From Streptobacillus canis (GTDB lineage Bacteria > Fusobacteriota > Fusobacteriia > Fusobacteriales > Leptotrichiaceae): 64,000 nucleotides of DNA. The stretch covers positions 99,208-163,207 of the forward strand of contig NZ_WOEI01000001.1 in assembly GCF_009733925.1 (NCBI RefSeq). Direction: 5' to 3'. Shown in pieces: positions 1 to 8,059 of the stretch. The translations under genes and the position numbers were made by a program. The notes under the pieces were generated by a model. It ran no database searches, was not told where the DNA came from, and saw nothing but the letters and a program-made list of their open reading frames with translations. The first letter of the stretch is position 1; each line of letters begins with the position of its first letter.

Positions 1-1
1 T

Positions 2-280
2 TTAATAAAATCATATTTAAAGAAGGGAACATCACTTGAAGGTGGTATGCCAAGCGGACATTCTTCTATTGCTTTTGCAATGTTTGCAATAGTCTTATTT
101 TTAACAAGTAATCCTAGAATAATTACATTGGTATTTTTAATGGCAATTTTAGTTGCACAAAGTAGAGTAAAATCAAAAATACATACAGTTGAAGAAGTTG
201 TTGTAGGGGCTATTTTAGGTTTTGGAATTAGTTTTTTAATTTTAGAATTATTATATAAATTTGGAACATTAATAAATTAG
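2..280 (+). CDS. PAP2-family phosphatase, C-terminal part (partial at left edge)
   Basis: The reading frame is open from base 2, so the gene begins outside the window. The visible 92 residues hold two of the three PAP2 phosphatase motifs: PSGHS, and SRVKSKIH followed by an acidic residue. Between and after them are hydrophobic segments that should span the membrane. Such enzymes dephosphorylate lipid phosphates such as undecaprenyl pyrophosphate or phosphatidate. The first motif lies upstream of the window. Glu stands where Asp is usual after the motif 3 histidine. The exact substrate cannot be told from this fragment. Confidence 0.8.
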   Translation, partial: LIKSYLKKGTSLEGGMPSGHSSIAFAMFAIVLFLTSNPRIITLVFLMAILVAQSRVKSKIHTVEEVVVGAILGFGISFLILELLYKFGTLIN

Positions 281-293
281 AGGAGAGAGAAAG

Positions 294-1211
294 ATGATTA
301 TTTTTGGACACAAAAATCCTGATACAGATACTATCTGTTCAGCTATTGTTTATTCACATTTAAAAATGGATTTAGGAGTGAATGCAGAACCTAAAAGATT
401 AGGAGATTTAAATGAAGAAACAAAATTTGTATTAAATTATTTTGGTGTTGAAGCACCTGAATTAATTGATAATGTTGCTGGTAAATCAGTAATACTTGTT
501 GATCATAATGAAAGAACTCAAACTGCAGATGGATTTGAAGATGCAAAAGTTTTAGAAGTAATAGATCACCATAGAGTAGCTAATTTTAACGTTTCAGATC
601 CATTATACATGAGACTTGAGCCAGTTGGTTGTACAGCAACTATATTATTTGATATGTATAAAGAAAATAATATTAAACCATGTAAAAAAATGGCTGGATT
701 AATGTTAAGTGCTATAATTTCTGACACTTTATTATTTAAATCACCAACATGTACACCAAAAGATGTTGAAGCAGGAAAAGCATTGGCAGAACTTGCTGAA
801 GTAAATTTAGATGAATATGGATTAGAAATGTTAAAAGCTGGAACTAATTTAGGTTCTAAAACAGAAGTAGAATTATTAAATATGGATATGAAAATATTTG
901 AAGTTTCTGATGTAAGAATGGCTATTGCACAAGTTAATACAGTAAATGAAGCAGAAATGTTAGAAAGAAAAGAAAAATTATTAGTAGAAATGAATAATTT
1001 ATTAGAAAAAGAAAGTTTAACATTTGTTTTATTTGTAATTACAAATATATTAACTAATGATTCATTAGGATTAGTAGTTGGTAATAATACTGAAATAGTA
1101 GAAAAAGCATTTAATGAAAAAGTAAATGATAACACTATAGTTTTAAAACAAGTAGTATCAAGAAAGAAACAAGTAGTTCCACCATTAACAGATGCAATAA
1201 ATGCAAGATAA
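294..1211 (+). CDS. ppaC: manganese-dependent inorganic pyrophosphatase (family II)
   Basis: This 305-residue protein has the usual length of family II pyrophosphatases, which hydrolyse PPi to phosphate and so pull biosynthetic reactions forward. It belongs to the DHH superfamily. Visible motifs are GHKNPDTDT near residue 5, VDHN near residue 70, DHHR near residue 91 and the C-terminal substrate-binding SRKKQ near residue 289. A GAGGAGAG ribosome site precedes the ATG. It starts 13 bases after the PAP2 gene, so the two are probably cotranscribed. Confidence 0.95.
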   Translation: MIIFGHKNPDTDTICSAIVYSHLKMDLGVNAEPKRLGDLNEETKFVLNYFGVEAPELIDNVAGKSVILVDHNERTQTADGFEDAKVLEVIDHHRVANFNVSDPLYMRLEPVGCTATILFDMYKENNIKPCKKMAGLMLSAIISDTLLFKSPTCTPKDVEAGKALAELAEVNLDEYGLEMLKAGTNLGSKTEVELLNMDMKIFEVSDVRMAIAQVNTVNEAEMLERKEKLLVEMNNLLEKESLTFVLFVITNILTNDSLGLVVGNNTEIVEKAFNEKVNDNTIVLKQVVSRKKQVVPPLTDAINAR

Positions 1212-1219
1212 ATTAATAC

Positions 1220-1248
1220 TTGCAATAATTTTGAAGGTGTGATATAAT
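1220..1248 (+). promoter_or_regulatory. sigma-70 type promoter of rpsO
   Basis: TTGCAA (1220-1225) and TATAAT (1243-1248) are separated by 17 bp, with TG at 1240-1241 giving an extended -10. The transcript would have a leader of about 75 nt containing AU-rich inverted repeats. S15 leaders often bind S15 for autoregulation, but I cannot show that here. Confidence 0.75.
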
Positions 1249-1327
1249 AACTTTGAATTTATACTAAGAATATATTTTTGCCAAATATATGCTTGGTTTA
1301 AATAATATATATTTAGGAGGAAATAAA

Positions 1328-1591
1328 ATGGCAATGAAACCAAAATCACAAATTATCGCAGAATTTGGAAAAGATGAAAAAGACACAGGATCAGCTAACG
1401 TACAAGTAGCAATATTATCAGAAAGAATAGCTCACTTAACTGAACACTTAAAAGTTCACTTTAAAGATGTTCACTCAAGAGCAGGGTTATTAAAATTAGT
1501 AGGAAAAAGAAGAAGATTATTAAACTACATCAAAAATAGAAACTTAGATGAGTATAGAGAATTAATCGAAAGATTAGGAATTAGAAAATAA
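1328..1591 (+). CDS. rpsO: 30S ribosomal protein S15
   Basis: The 87-residue product has the S15 size and its signatures: EFG.D..DTGS.NVQVA near residue 12, HLK.H.KD.HSR in the middle, and a terminal [10 protein letters not shown]15 binds the central domain of 16S rRNA early in 30S assembly. I place the start at the ATG at 1328 because AGGAGG (1315-1320) lies 7 bases upstream. A longer in-frame ORF from 1289 would put that ribosome site inside the gene. It has its own promoter and terminator. Confidence 0.97.
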   Translation: MAMKPKSQIIAEFGKDEKDTGSANVQVAILSERIAHLTEHLKVHFKDVHSRAGLLKLVGKRRRLLNYIKNRNLDEYRELIERLGIRK

Positions 1592-1592
1592 T

Positions 1593-1617
1593 AAAAAGGA
1601 ACGTAAAGTTCCTTTTT
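1593..1617 (+). terminator. rho-independent terminator of rpsO
   Basis: A 10-bp stem, AAAAAGGAAC (1593-1602) paired with GTTCCTTTTT (1608-1617) around a 5-base loop, begins at the rpsO stop codon. Confidence 0.85.
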
Positions 1618-1639
1618 AAATTTAAATAATGGAGTAACA

Positions 1640-2998
1640 ATGAGAAGAAGAGGATTAAGTTTAACAGAAGGAAGTATAGGGGTAAATCTATTTAGATTGG
1701 CTTTACCAATAATCTTAACTTCTTTAATGTCAATATTGTATAACTTAACAGATATAAAATTTATTAGCTCATATTTAGGTGATGATTCTGTAAGTTCAGC
1801 TACAGCAGCAAGTTTTTATATTAGTTTAAGCTATGCATTATTATTTATTACAAAAAATAGTGCACAAATATATGTAGCACAATCTATAGGTGCAAATAGA
1901 AAGAATTCAGCTAAAAGATACGCTAGAGTATCTTTAATAATATCGGTTGTATTTTCATTAATATATGGATTATTTACATATATTTTTGCAGAGTATTTAA
2001 TTAGAATGGTAGGAGTAAAAAGTCCAAATTATTTATATCCAGCAGTAGATTTTTTAAGAATATCTTCATTTGGGTTTACGTTTTTATTTTTATCACAAAA
2101 TTTATCAGCAATAATTAATGGAGAAGGAGATACATTAGGTCCATTTATATTTTTATCTTCAGGAGTAATATTAAATATATTTTTAGATTATATATTTTTA
2201 GGAATTTTTCCCTTTGGTATAAAAGGTGCTGCGATTGCAACTGTATTTTCACAATTATTATCAGTAATCTTTTTATTTTTATACTTAAAGAGAAGAAATT
2301 CGGTATTTAGAAATATGAAATTCTTTAAATTAGACGATTTGAAGTACTATAGGAAGATAATAAGACTTGGACTACCTAGTGGTATTAGTCAGGCCTTATT
2401 CACGTTTATTTCGATAATTATAGCTAAGATGATTGCAGATGTTGATGAAAGTATTTTAGGAGTTCAAAGATTAGGTATACAATTTGAATCATTTTCATGG
2501 AATATAGCAGGAGGTTTTGCTGCTGCAGTTGCAACATTTATTGGGCATAATTATGGAGCTGGGAAATATGATAGAATACTTAAAATATATAAGGTATCAA
2601 TAATGAGTATTTCAGGATTTTGTTTAATACTTACAGCTATTTTTGTATTCTTCGCAAGACCTTTATATTCAATGTTTTTCACAGATACAAAATTAATCGA
2701 AGAAGGTGTAAAATATCTTACAATTATAGGACTTGCACAAATACCTCAAGGAATTGAAATTATAACTACAGGAGCATTTAATGGTGTAGGTAAAACAAAA
2801 GAACCTAATATAATAGGTATAGTTGGTACAAGTTTAAGAATACCAATAATAATGATAACCTTACCAATTTTCGGGTTATTAGCAATATGGTGGACTATAC
2901 ATTTTTCTATGGTATTTAAAGGAATTGTATCAATAGTAGTATTTATAATAGCTTGGAAAAAACAAATGGAATTTATGAAAATAACGTTAGAAATATAA
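1640..2998 (+). CDS. MATE family efflux transporter
   Basis: This 452-residue polytopic membrane protein has about twelve hydrophobic segments. Its start (LTEGSIGVNLFRLALPIILTS) and the repeated half-protein pattern are typical of multidrug and toxic compound extrusion proteins, which export cationic compounds using a Na+ or H+ gradient. NGEGDTLGP near residue 155 and GAFNGVGKTKEP near residue 375 are family features. A weak GGAG lies before the ATG. It follows the rpsO terminator, so it needs its own promoter or read-through. Substrate unknown. Confidence 0.88.
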   Translation: MRRRGLSLTEGSIGVNLFRLALPIILTSLMSILYNLTDIKFISSYLGDDSVSSATAASFYISLSYALLFITKNSAQIYVAQSIGANRKNSAKRYARVSLIISVVFSLIYGLFTYIFAEYLIRMVGVKSPNYLYPAVDFLRISSFGFTFLFLSQNLSAIINGEGDTLGPFIFLSSGVILNIFLDYIFLGIFPFGIKGAAIATVFSQLLSVIFLFLYLKRRNSVFRNMKFFKLDDLKYYRKIIRLGLPSGISQALFTFISIIIAKMIADVDESILGVQRLGIQFESFSWNIAGGFAAAVATFIGHNYGAGKYDRILKIYKVSIMSISGFCLILTAIFVFFARPLYSMFFTDTKLIEEGVKYLTIIGLAQIPQGIEIITTGAFNGVGKTKEPNIIGIVGTSLRIPIIMITLPIFGLLAIWWTIHFSMVFKGIVSIVVFIIAWKKQMEFMKITLEI

Positions 2999-3074
2999 AG
3001 GGGGTATAACCCTCAATTTAGTGTTGTATAAAAATATGAATTTTAATAAAAAAATAAATTATTATAAAAAAAAT

Positions 3075-3117
3075 TGGAGGATTCTAAAAATTTCTAGAAT
3101 TCTCCATTATTTTTTGA
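3075..3117. terminator. bidirectional terminator between the MATE gene and the tRNA pair
   Basis: A 12-bp stem (3075-3086 with 3095-3106, one G-T pair, 8-base loop) has a T-rich tract on the plus side and an A-run before it that gives a T-tract on the minus strand. It can end both the MATE transcript and the convergent tRNA transcript. Confidence 0.8.
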
Positions 3118-3221
3118 GCTATTTCAGAACAGCCCTTTTATTTTTTTAGTACGCTTTTAGAACGCTTTTACTTTTTCAAAACCCTCAAACCCTTATAAAT
3201 GCTACACTTTTATAGTTTAAA

Positions 3222-3298
3222 TGGCGTACCTAGTAGGAGTCGAACCCGCAACCTTTTGATCCGTAGTCAAACGCTCTATCCAATTGAGCTATAGGTAC
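3222..3298 (-). tRNA. tRNA-Arg(ACG)
   Basis: On the minus strand a 77-nt cloverleaf has acceptor stem GTACCTA/TAGGTAC, discriminator G and an encoded CCA. The D-arm reads AGCTC..GAGC, the anticodon stem TTTGA/TCAAA has loop CTACGGA (anticodon ACG), and the T-arm contains GGTTCGACTCC. A34 would be deaminated to inosine to read CGN codons. It lies just downstream of tRNA-Ser in one transcript. Confidence 0.95.
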
Positions 3299-3310
3299 AA
3301 ATAAAAAAAA

Positions 3311-3404
3311 TGGCGGACAAGGTGGGATTTGAACCCACGATCCAGGTTTATGCCCGGATGCTTCCTTAGCAGGGAAGTGTATTCGGCCTCTCTACCACTT
3401 ATCC
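3311..3404 (-). tRNA. tRNA-Ser(GCT)
   Basis: On the minus strand a 94-nt class II tRNA has acceptor GGATAAG/CTTGTCC (one G-T pair), encoded CCA and anticodon arm CTTCC-CTGCTAA-GGAAG (anticodon GCT). The long variable arm is CATCCGGGC...CTGGATC, and the T-loop is GGTTCAAATCC. It is the first gene of the tRNA transcript. Confidence 0.95.
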
Positions 3405-3432
3405 ACACGATATATCTCTTTTAGACTTAATA

Positions 3433-3461
3433 AGTATACTATATTTTTTTTGTATTGTCAA
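3433..3461 (-). promoter_or_regulatory. promoter of the tRNA-Ser/tRNA-Arg unit
   Basis: On the minus strand TTGACA (3461-3456) and TATACT (3438-3433) are separated by exactly 17 bp, about 30 bases before tRNA-Ser. This is the closest match to consensus in the host part. Confidence 0.85.
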
Positions 3462-3479
3462 TATAAAATGTGTTATAAT
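3450..3479 (+). promoter_or_regulatory. promoter of tatD-acpS
   Basis: TTGTAT (3450-3455), an 18-bp spacer and TGtTATAAT (-10 at 3474-3479) precede tatD. Its -35 overlaps the -35 of the divergent tRNA promoter, so polymerase binding at the two should be mutually exclusive. Confidence 0.6.
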
Positions 3480-3505
3480 AAATAAAAAAAAGAAAGAAGG
3501 CTTAT

Positions 3506-4276
3506 ATGAAAAATTTAGTTGATACTCATTTACATTTATATAGTGAACTTTATGAAGAAAATAGACAAATAATAATAGATGATATGAAAGATAAATTAGA
3601 TTTTGCAGTAAATATCTCTTGTGATATGGAGAGTACCTTAGAGTCTATTGAATTTGCAGAAAAATATGAATTTATGTATGCTACTGTAGGTTATCATCCA
3701 TGTGATATTTCTAAATATAATGAAGCAGACATGAATAAAATGTTAGATTTTGCAGTTAATCACCCAAAAGTAGTTGCAATAGGAGAAATTGGTTTAGATT
3801 ATTATTGGATGAATGATCCTAAAGAAGAACAAGAAAAATATTTTAGATTGCAAATTGAAAAAGCTATTGAAGTAGATAAGCCTATTGTAGTTCATACAAG
3901 AGATGCTTTAGAAGATACAATAAGAATTATAAATGAATATCCGAAAGTTAGAGGAATATTACATTGTTATCCAGGAACTTTTGAAATGATAGAACATCTT
4001 CTGGATAGATTTTATATTGGTATAGGTGGAACAGTAACATTTAAAAATAATAAGATTACACATGAATTGGTTAAAAAAATAAGTATAGATAAAATTGTTC
4101 TTGAAACAGATTCTCCATATTTAACACCAGTACCATTTAGAGGTAAATTAAATAATCCTACATATGTGTCTTATGTTGCTGAAAAAATTGCTGAATTAAA
4201 AGAAATGAAAGTGGAGGAAGTAAAAATAAAAACAACTGAAAATGCAATGAAGGTGTATAATGTATGTATAAAATAG
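3506..4276 (+). CDS. tatD: TatD family metal-dependent hydrolase (DNase)
   Basis: The 256-residue protein has the complete TatD pattern. It shows the metal-binding DTHLHL at residues 6-11, GEIGLDYYW near 94, VVHTRDA near 129, LHCYPG near 152, and the C-terminal ETDSPYLTP followed by RGK.NNP. These proteins are cytoplasmic TIM-barrel 3'-5' exonucleases acting on single-stranded DNA and RNA. It overlaps acpS by 13 bases, so the two genes are translationally coupled. Confidence 0.92.
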   Translation: MKNLVDTHLHLYSELYEENRQIIIDDMKDKLDFAVNISCDMESTLESIEFAEKYEFMYATVGYHPCDISKYNEADMNKMLDFAVNHPKVVAIGEIGLDYYWMNDPKEEQEKYFRLQIEKAIEVDKPIVVHTRDALEDTIRIINEYPKVRGILHCYPGTFEMIEHLLDRFYIGIGGTVTFKNNKITHELVKKISIDKIVLETDSPYLTPVPFRGKLNNPTYVSYVAEKIAELKEMKVEEVKIKTTENAMKVYNVCIK

Positions 4277-4605
4277 GCGTAGATATAGTTGAGGTAAAAA
4301 GAATAGAAAATGCTATTTTAAGAAGTGAATTTTTTTTGAAAAAAATTTTTAGTGAAAAAGAGATTGAATATTGTGAGAGTAAAAAAAATAAATATGAATC
4401 CTATAGTGCAAGATATGCTGCAAAAGAAGCGTATTTAAAAGCAGTGGGAAGTGGAATAACGGATATTAACTTAAAAAAAATTGAGGTAATAAATGATGAA
4501 GAAGGCAAACCTTTTTTATATGTAGATGGTAAATTAATTGAGGGAGATTTATCATTAAGTCATACAGAGACATTAGCAATAGCAAATATAGTATTAAAAA
4601 AATAG
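4264..4605 (+). CDS. acpS: holo-[acyl-carrier-protein] synthase
   Basis: The 113-residue enzyme transfers the 4'-phosphopantetheine arm of CoA to acyl carrier protein, making ACP usable for fatty acid synthesis. It shows the Mg/CoA-binding IGVDIVEVKRI at the N-terminus, F..KEIEYC near 30, and SARYAAKEAYLKAVG near residue 50. LSLSHTE lies near the C-terminus. Length matches the family. The start lies inside the tatD 3' end. Confidence 0.95.
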   Translation: MYKIGVDIVEVKRIENAILRSEFFLKKIFSEKEIEYCESKKNKYESYSARYAAKEAYLKAVGSGITDINLKKIEVINDEEGKPFLYVDGKLIEGDLSLSHTETLAIANIVLKK

Positions 4606-4624
4606 CATTTTCAAAAATGCTATT
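4601..4624. terminator. bidirectional terminator between acpS and iclR
   Basis: AATAGCATT (4601-4609) pairs with AATGCTATT (4616-4624) around a 7-base loop. An A-run before and a T-run after allow termination from both sides of this convergent junction. Confidence 0.85.
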
Positions 4625-4626
4625 TT

Positions 4627-5406
4627 TTATATTACTTCATAACCTAATTTTTTTGATATTTTTTTAGAACATTCTTTTATTTTTTCAACGAAGAATGCTT
4701 TGGAATTTTCTTTTTCTGATAGTGGTATCGAAATACTTATAGCACCACATACTTCAGCTCTTGCATTAAATATTGGGCATCCAATACAATATAAGCCTAA
4801 TTCATATTCTTCATATTCTACAGCATATCCATTCTTTTTAACTAATTTTAAATTATCCATTAGTGTATCAAGATTAACTATAGTTCTTGCAGTGTATTTT
4901 ATGATATCAGTTTGATTCCAGATATTTTTGATATCTTCTTCACTGCAATATGCAAGTATAGCTTTACCAGCAGAAGTACAGTGCATAGGAGCACGTCTAC
5001 CGATTTTAGACCATTCCATAGTATTAGAAGTATTTTCTGGAGCAAACTTATCGATATATAAGATTTGACTACCATCTCTAATAACTAAATGTATAGTTTG
5101 GTTAGTTTCAACTGCAAGTTTTGTGATGTAGCTTTTTGCTGGTTGTGCAAAATCAATATTTTGAACAACTCTATTTCCTACTCTAAACATTTTGTATGTT
5201 AAAGAGTATTGCCCTTTTTTATTTTGCTTAACATATCCATTTTCTTTTAATGAGTGTAGAATACGGAATGTAGTAGTTTTATTTAACTTACTTTTTTTAC
5301 ATAATTCTGATAAAGAAATATTTGTCCCTTGAGATAATATTTCTAGTAAATTCATTGCTCTATCAATTGATTGTACAGACATATTAAATTGTATGATATT
5401 ACTCAT
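4627..5406 (-). CDS. IclR family transcriptional regulator
   Basis: The 259-residue protein has an N-terminal winged helix (VQSIDRAMNLLEILS; LSELCKKSKLNKTTTFRILHSL; LKENGYVKQNKKGQYSL) and a C-terminal IclR effector-binding domain (GRRAPMHCTSAGKAILAY; GYAVEYEEYELGLYCIGCPIF). Such proteins are small-molecule-responsive repressors or activators of catabolic genes. It is divergent to the M20 amidohydrolase, its most likely target. AAGGAG precedes the ATG at 5406. Confidence 0.9.
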   Translation of the reverse strand: MSNIIQFNMSVQSIDRAMNLLEILSQGTNISLSELCKKSKLNKTTTFRILHSLKENGYVKQNKKGQYSLTYKMFRVGNRVVQNIDFAQPAKSYITKLAVETNQTIHLVIRDGSQILYIDKFAPENTSNTMEWSKIGRRAPMHCTSAGKAILAYCSEEDIKNIWNQTDIIKYTARTIVNLDTLMDNLKLVKKNGYAVEYEEYELGLYCIGCPIFNARAEVCGAISISIPLSEKENSKAFFVEKIKECSKKISKKLGYEVI

Positions 5407-5424
5407 ACACTCCTTTCTAGATTA

Positions 5425-5453
5425 ATTATATCTCATAAAATTCTTAAAAGCAA
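5425..5453 (-). promoter_or_regulatory. promoter of the iclR gene
   Basis: On the minus strand TTGCTT (5453-5448), 17 bp and TATAAT (5430-5425) lie about 20 bases upstream of the start codon. Confidence 0.7.
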
Positions 5454-5471
5454 GTATTTATCGGTATTTAG

Positions 5472-5500
5472 TTGATAAACGTTTGTATTTATGTTAAAAT
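5472..5500 (+). promoter_or_regulatory. promoter of the M20-rlmD-plsY-gpsA unit, with a possible IclR operator
   Basis: TTGATA (5472-5477), 17 bp and TGtTAAAAT (-10 at 5495-5500). The spacer holds the palindrome AAACGTTT within a looser ATAAACGTTTGTAT dyad, a plausible repressor site for the divergent IclR protein. The operator is inferred. Confidence 0.6.
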
Positions 5501-5525
5501 ATAAAGAAAATGGAGTGAAAAATTT

Positions 5526-6707
5526 ATGAATAATTTTATAAAAACAACAGTAGAGTCTATTTATGATGAAATTGTATCACATAGAAGGTATTTACATGAA
5601 AATCCTGAATTAAGTGAATTTGAGTATAATACATCAGAATATATAATTAAATTTTTAGAAAAACATAATATAGAATACAAAAGGGTTGCAGATACAGGAG
5701 TATATGCATATATTAAAAATGGTGAAGGTAAAATACTTGCATTTAGGGCAGATATAGATGCTTTACCTATATTAGAAGAAAGTGATTTTGAAGTTCACTC
5801 TAAAAATAAAGGAGTAATGCACGCATGTGGACATGATGTGCATACTAGTGTTCAATTAGGTGTAGCAAAAATATTAGCTAATAATTTAGATAAATGGAAA
5901 GGAAGTGTCAAATTCTTTTTTCAACCTGCAGAGGAAACTGTAGGAGGAGCCAAAAGAATGCTAGAAGCTGGAGTTAATGATGATTTTAAAGCAGATGCTA
6001 TATATGGTTTCCATGTTGCACCTGAAATAGAAGTAGGTAAAGTTGGAATTAAATATGGAAAATTGCATGCAACTTCATCAACATTTGTAATAACAATCAA
6101 TGGTGTATCATCTCATGCTGCTTTAGCTTATCTAGGAATAGATACAATTGTAATAGGATCAAAAGTAATAGAATTTTTACAATCTATTGTAAGTAGAAGA
6201 ATAGATGCTAGGGAATGTGCTGTTATAACGGTTGGAACATTTAATGCAGGAACTGCGCAAAATATAGTTGCAGATAAAGCAGTACTAACGGGGACTATAA
6301 GAACACTAACACTTGACTTAAAAGAATGGATAGTAAATGAAATAAAAACACAATTACCTAAATTTGTTGAAAGTATGGGTGCAACTATAGATATTAACTT
6401 TAAAGATAGCTATATCCCTGTTATAAATAATGATGAAAAAACTGTATTTTTAGAAAAAAATGTCAGAGATATTTTAGGTGAAAATAATTGTGAAATTATT
6501 GAAAAATCAAGAATGGATGCAGAAGATGTAGGATATTTCTTAGATGTAATAGAAGGCTCATATTTTAGAGTTGGAATTAGAAATGAAAAGATTGGTGCAA
6601 TTTATGATTTGCATCATCCAAAATTTAAAGTAGATGAAAGTGCAATAAAAGTTGGAATGATGGTTCAATTAAAAAATGCGTTGGAGTATTTAAATGAAAG
6701 TAAATGA
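5526..6707 (+). CDS. M20 family metallo-amidohydrolase (N-acyl-amino-acid hydrolase type)
   Basis: The 393-residue protein matches the M20D amidohydrolases (hippuricase, IAA-amino acid hydrolase, N-acetyl-diaminopimelate deacetylase), which cut N-acyl bonds using two metal ions. Visible features are HRRYLHENPELS near residue 20, AFRADIDALPI near 76, the metal site HACGHDVHTSVQLG near 99 and FFFQPAEE near 134. The second metal site is supplied by DLHHPKF near the C-terminus. Its divergent IclR gene suggests induction by the substrate or a breakdown product. Exact substrate unknown. Confidence 0.88.
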   Translation: MNNFIKTTVESIYDEIVSHRRYLHENPELSEFEYNTSEYIIKFLEKHNIEYKRVADTGVYAYIKNGEGKILAFRADIDALPILEESDFEVHSKNKGVMHACGHDVHTSVQLGVAKILANNLDKWKGSVKFFFQPAEETVGGAKRMLEAGVNDDFKADAIYGFHVAPEIEVGKVGIKYGKLHATSSTFVITINGVSSHAALAYLGIDTIVIGSKVIEFLQSIVSRRIDARECAVITVGTFNAGTAQNIVADKAVLTGTIRTLTLDLKEWIVNEIKTQLPKFVESMGATIDINFKDSYIPVINNDEKTVFLEKNVRDILGENNCEIIEKSRMDAEDVGYFLDVIEGSYFRVGIRNEKIGAIYDLHHPKFKVDESAIKVGMMVQLKNALEYLNESK

Positions 6708-8058
6708 TATAATTAATGTTAAAATAGAAAAATTAGTTTTTGGTGGGGAAGGAATGGCAAGATATGATAATCTAGTAGTCTTTGTACCTATGTCTGTCCC
6801 TGGTGATGAATTAAGTATAAAAATAATATCAGTAAAAAAAACTTATGCAAGAGGTCTAATTGAAAAAATAAATAAACCTTCGGTAGATAGAATATCTACT
6901 GATAAATTATCTTTTGAAGACTATTCAGGTTGTGATTTTGCGATGATGAATTATGATGCGCAAATAAAATATAAATCAGAAATTTTAAAAGATATTATGA
7001 AAAAAAATGCAAAAGAAGATGTTAAAGATGATATTTATGTAGAAAAATCTGAAGATATTTTTAATTATAGAAATAAAGTTGCTGAACCATTTGTAAAAAT
7101 TAATGGAGAGATAAAGACAGGATTTTATAGGAAAAAATCTCATGAAATATTTACAAGTGAAGAAGTAAATTTAAGATCTAAAGTTGCAACAGAAGTTTTA
7201 GATAAACTATTAATTAAATTGAATTATTTTAAAAGAACTAAAAAAGAATTTAAAGTTTTTAGTGATATTACAAATTCTGGTTTTCTAAAAACTTGTGTAA
7301 TAAGAAATAACGAAAAAGGCGAAGTAATGTTGGTTATTGTTGTAAATGGTAAATCAGCATTAAATCATTTAAAAAAGACATTATTTGACTTCTATAAAGA
7401 AAATGAAGAAGTAAAATCAATATATATATCTATAAAAAATAAAATAGATAATGTAATATTTGGAGATGAATTCATAAAAGTTATAGGTGCTTCATTTATA
7501 ATTGAAGATATTTTTGGAATTAATTTTAAAATATTTCCTAACTCATTCTTCCAAATAAACAAAAAGCAAACAGAAAAATTATACAGTGAAGCTTTAAAAT
7601 TTTTAGGTGATTATAGAGAAAAAAATGTAATAGATGCCTTTTCAGGTACGGGTACTATAGCTATGATTATGGCTCAAAAGGCAAATAAAGTTATTGGTTT
7701 AGAATTAGTTCCTGAATCAGTAAAAGCTGCTATACACACAAGTTTAGAAAATGATATTAAAAATACAGAATTTATTATAGGAAAAGTTGAAGACACTATT
7801 ACAAAAGTATTAGAAAATAACAAAATAGACTACATAGTCTTTGACCCTCCAAGAAAAGGAATAGATAAATTTGTATTAGAAAAAGTAAACGAGAGTGGAA
7901 TTAAAAGATTGGTATATATTTCATGTGATCCAACAACACTTGCGCGTGATATTTCAATTTTAAAAGAGTATGGATATAATTTAAAATTTATAAAAGGTTT
8001 TGATATGTTTCCACAAACACATCATATTGAGACTTTAGTTTTAATGGAAAAGGAGTAA
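6694..8058 (+). CDS. rlmD: RumA/RlmD-like 23S rRNA (uracil-5)-methyltransferase
   Basis: The 454-residue protein has an N-terminal TRAM domain (about 1-60) and a C-terminal SAM fold. It shows the RNA-flipping FNYRNK near 126, FFQINKKQTEKLY near 286, NVIDAFSGTGTIAM near 311 and the catalytic YISCDPTTLARD near 409. It should form 5-methyluridine in 23S rRNA. The Fe-S region of RumA (normally several Cys around CGGC) retains only one Cys, in SGCDF near residue 79, so a 4Fe-4S cluster is unlikely. It overlaps the M20 gene by 14 bases. The gene symbol is by family, not proven position specificity. Confidence 0.85.
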   Translation: MKVNDIINVKIEKLVFGGEGMARYDNLVVFVPMSVPGDELSIKIISVKKTYARGLIEKINKPSVDRISTDKLSFEDYSGCDFAMMNYDAQIKYKSEILKDIMKKNAKEDVKDDIYVEKSEDIFNYRNKVAEPFVKINGEIKTGFYRKKSHEIFTSEEVNLRSKVATEVLDKLLIKLNYFKRTKKEFKVFSDITNSGFLKTCVIRNNEKGEVMLVIVVNGKSALNHLKKTLFDFYKENEEVKSIYISIKNKIDNVIFGDEFIKVIGASFIIEDIFGINFKIFPNSFFQINKKQTEKLYSEALKFLGDYREKNVIDAFSGTGTIAMIMAQKANKVIGLELVPESVKAAIHTSLENDIKNTEFIIGKVEDTITKVLENNKIDYIVFDPPRKGIDKFVLEKVNESGIKRLVYISCDPTTLARDISILKEYGYNLKFIKGFDMFPQTHHIETLVLMEKE

Positions 8059-8059
8059 T

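Noticed and set aside
566..1225. Long minus-strand frame of 219 codons opposite ppaC
   Set aside because: It is the mirror of a clear coding gene, has an odd Ser/Thr/Phe-rich composition and no ribosome site or motifs.
3107..3221. Possible integration scar downstream of tRNA-Arg, with near-repeats of ACGCTTTTA
   Set aside because: There is no duplicated tRNA end, no integrase and no second boundary; the short repeats can arise by chance in AT-rich DNA.
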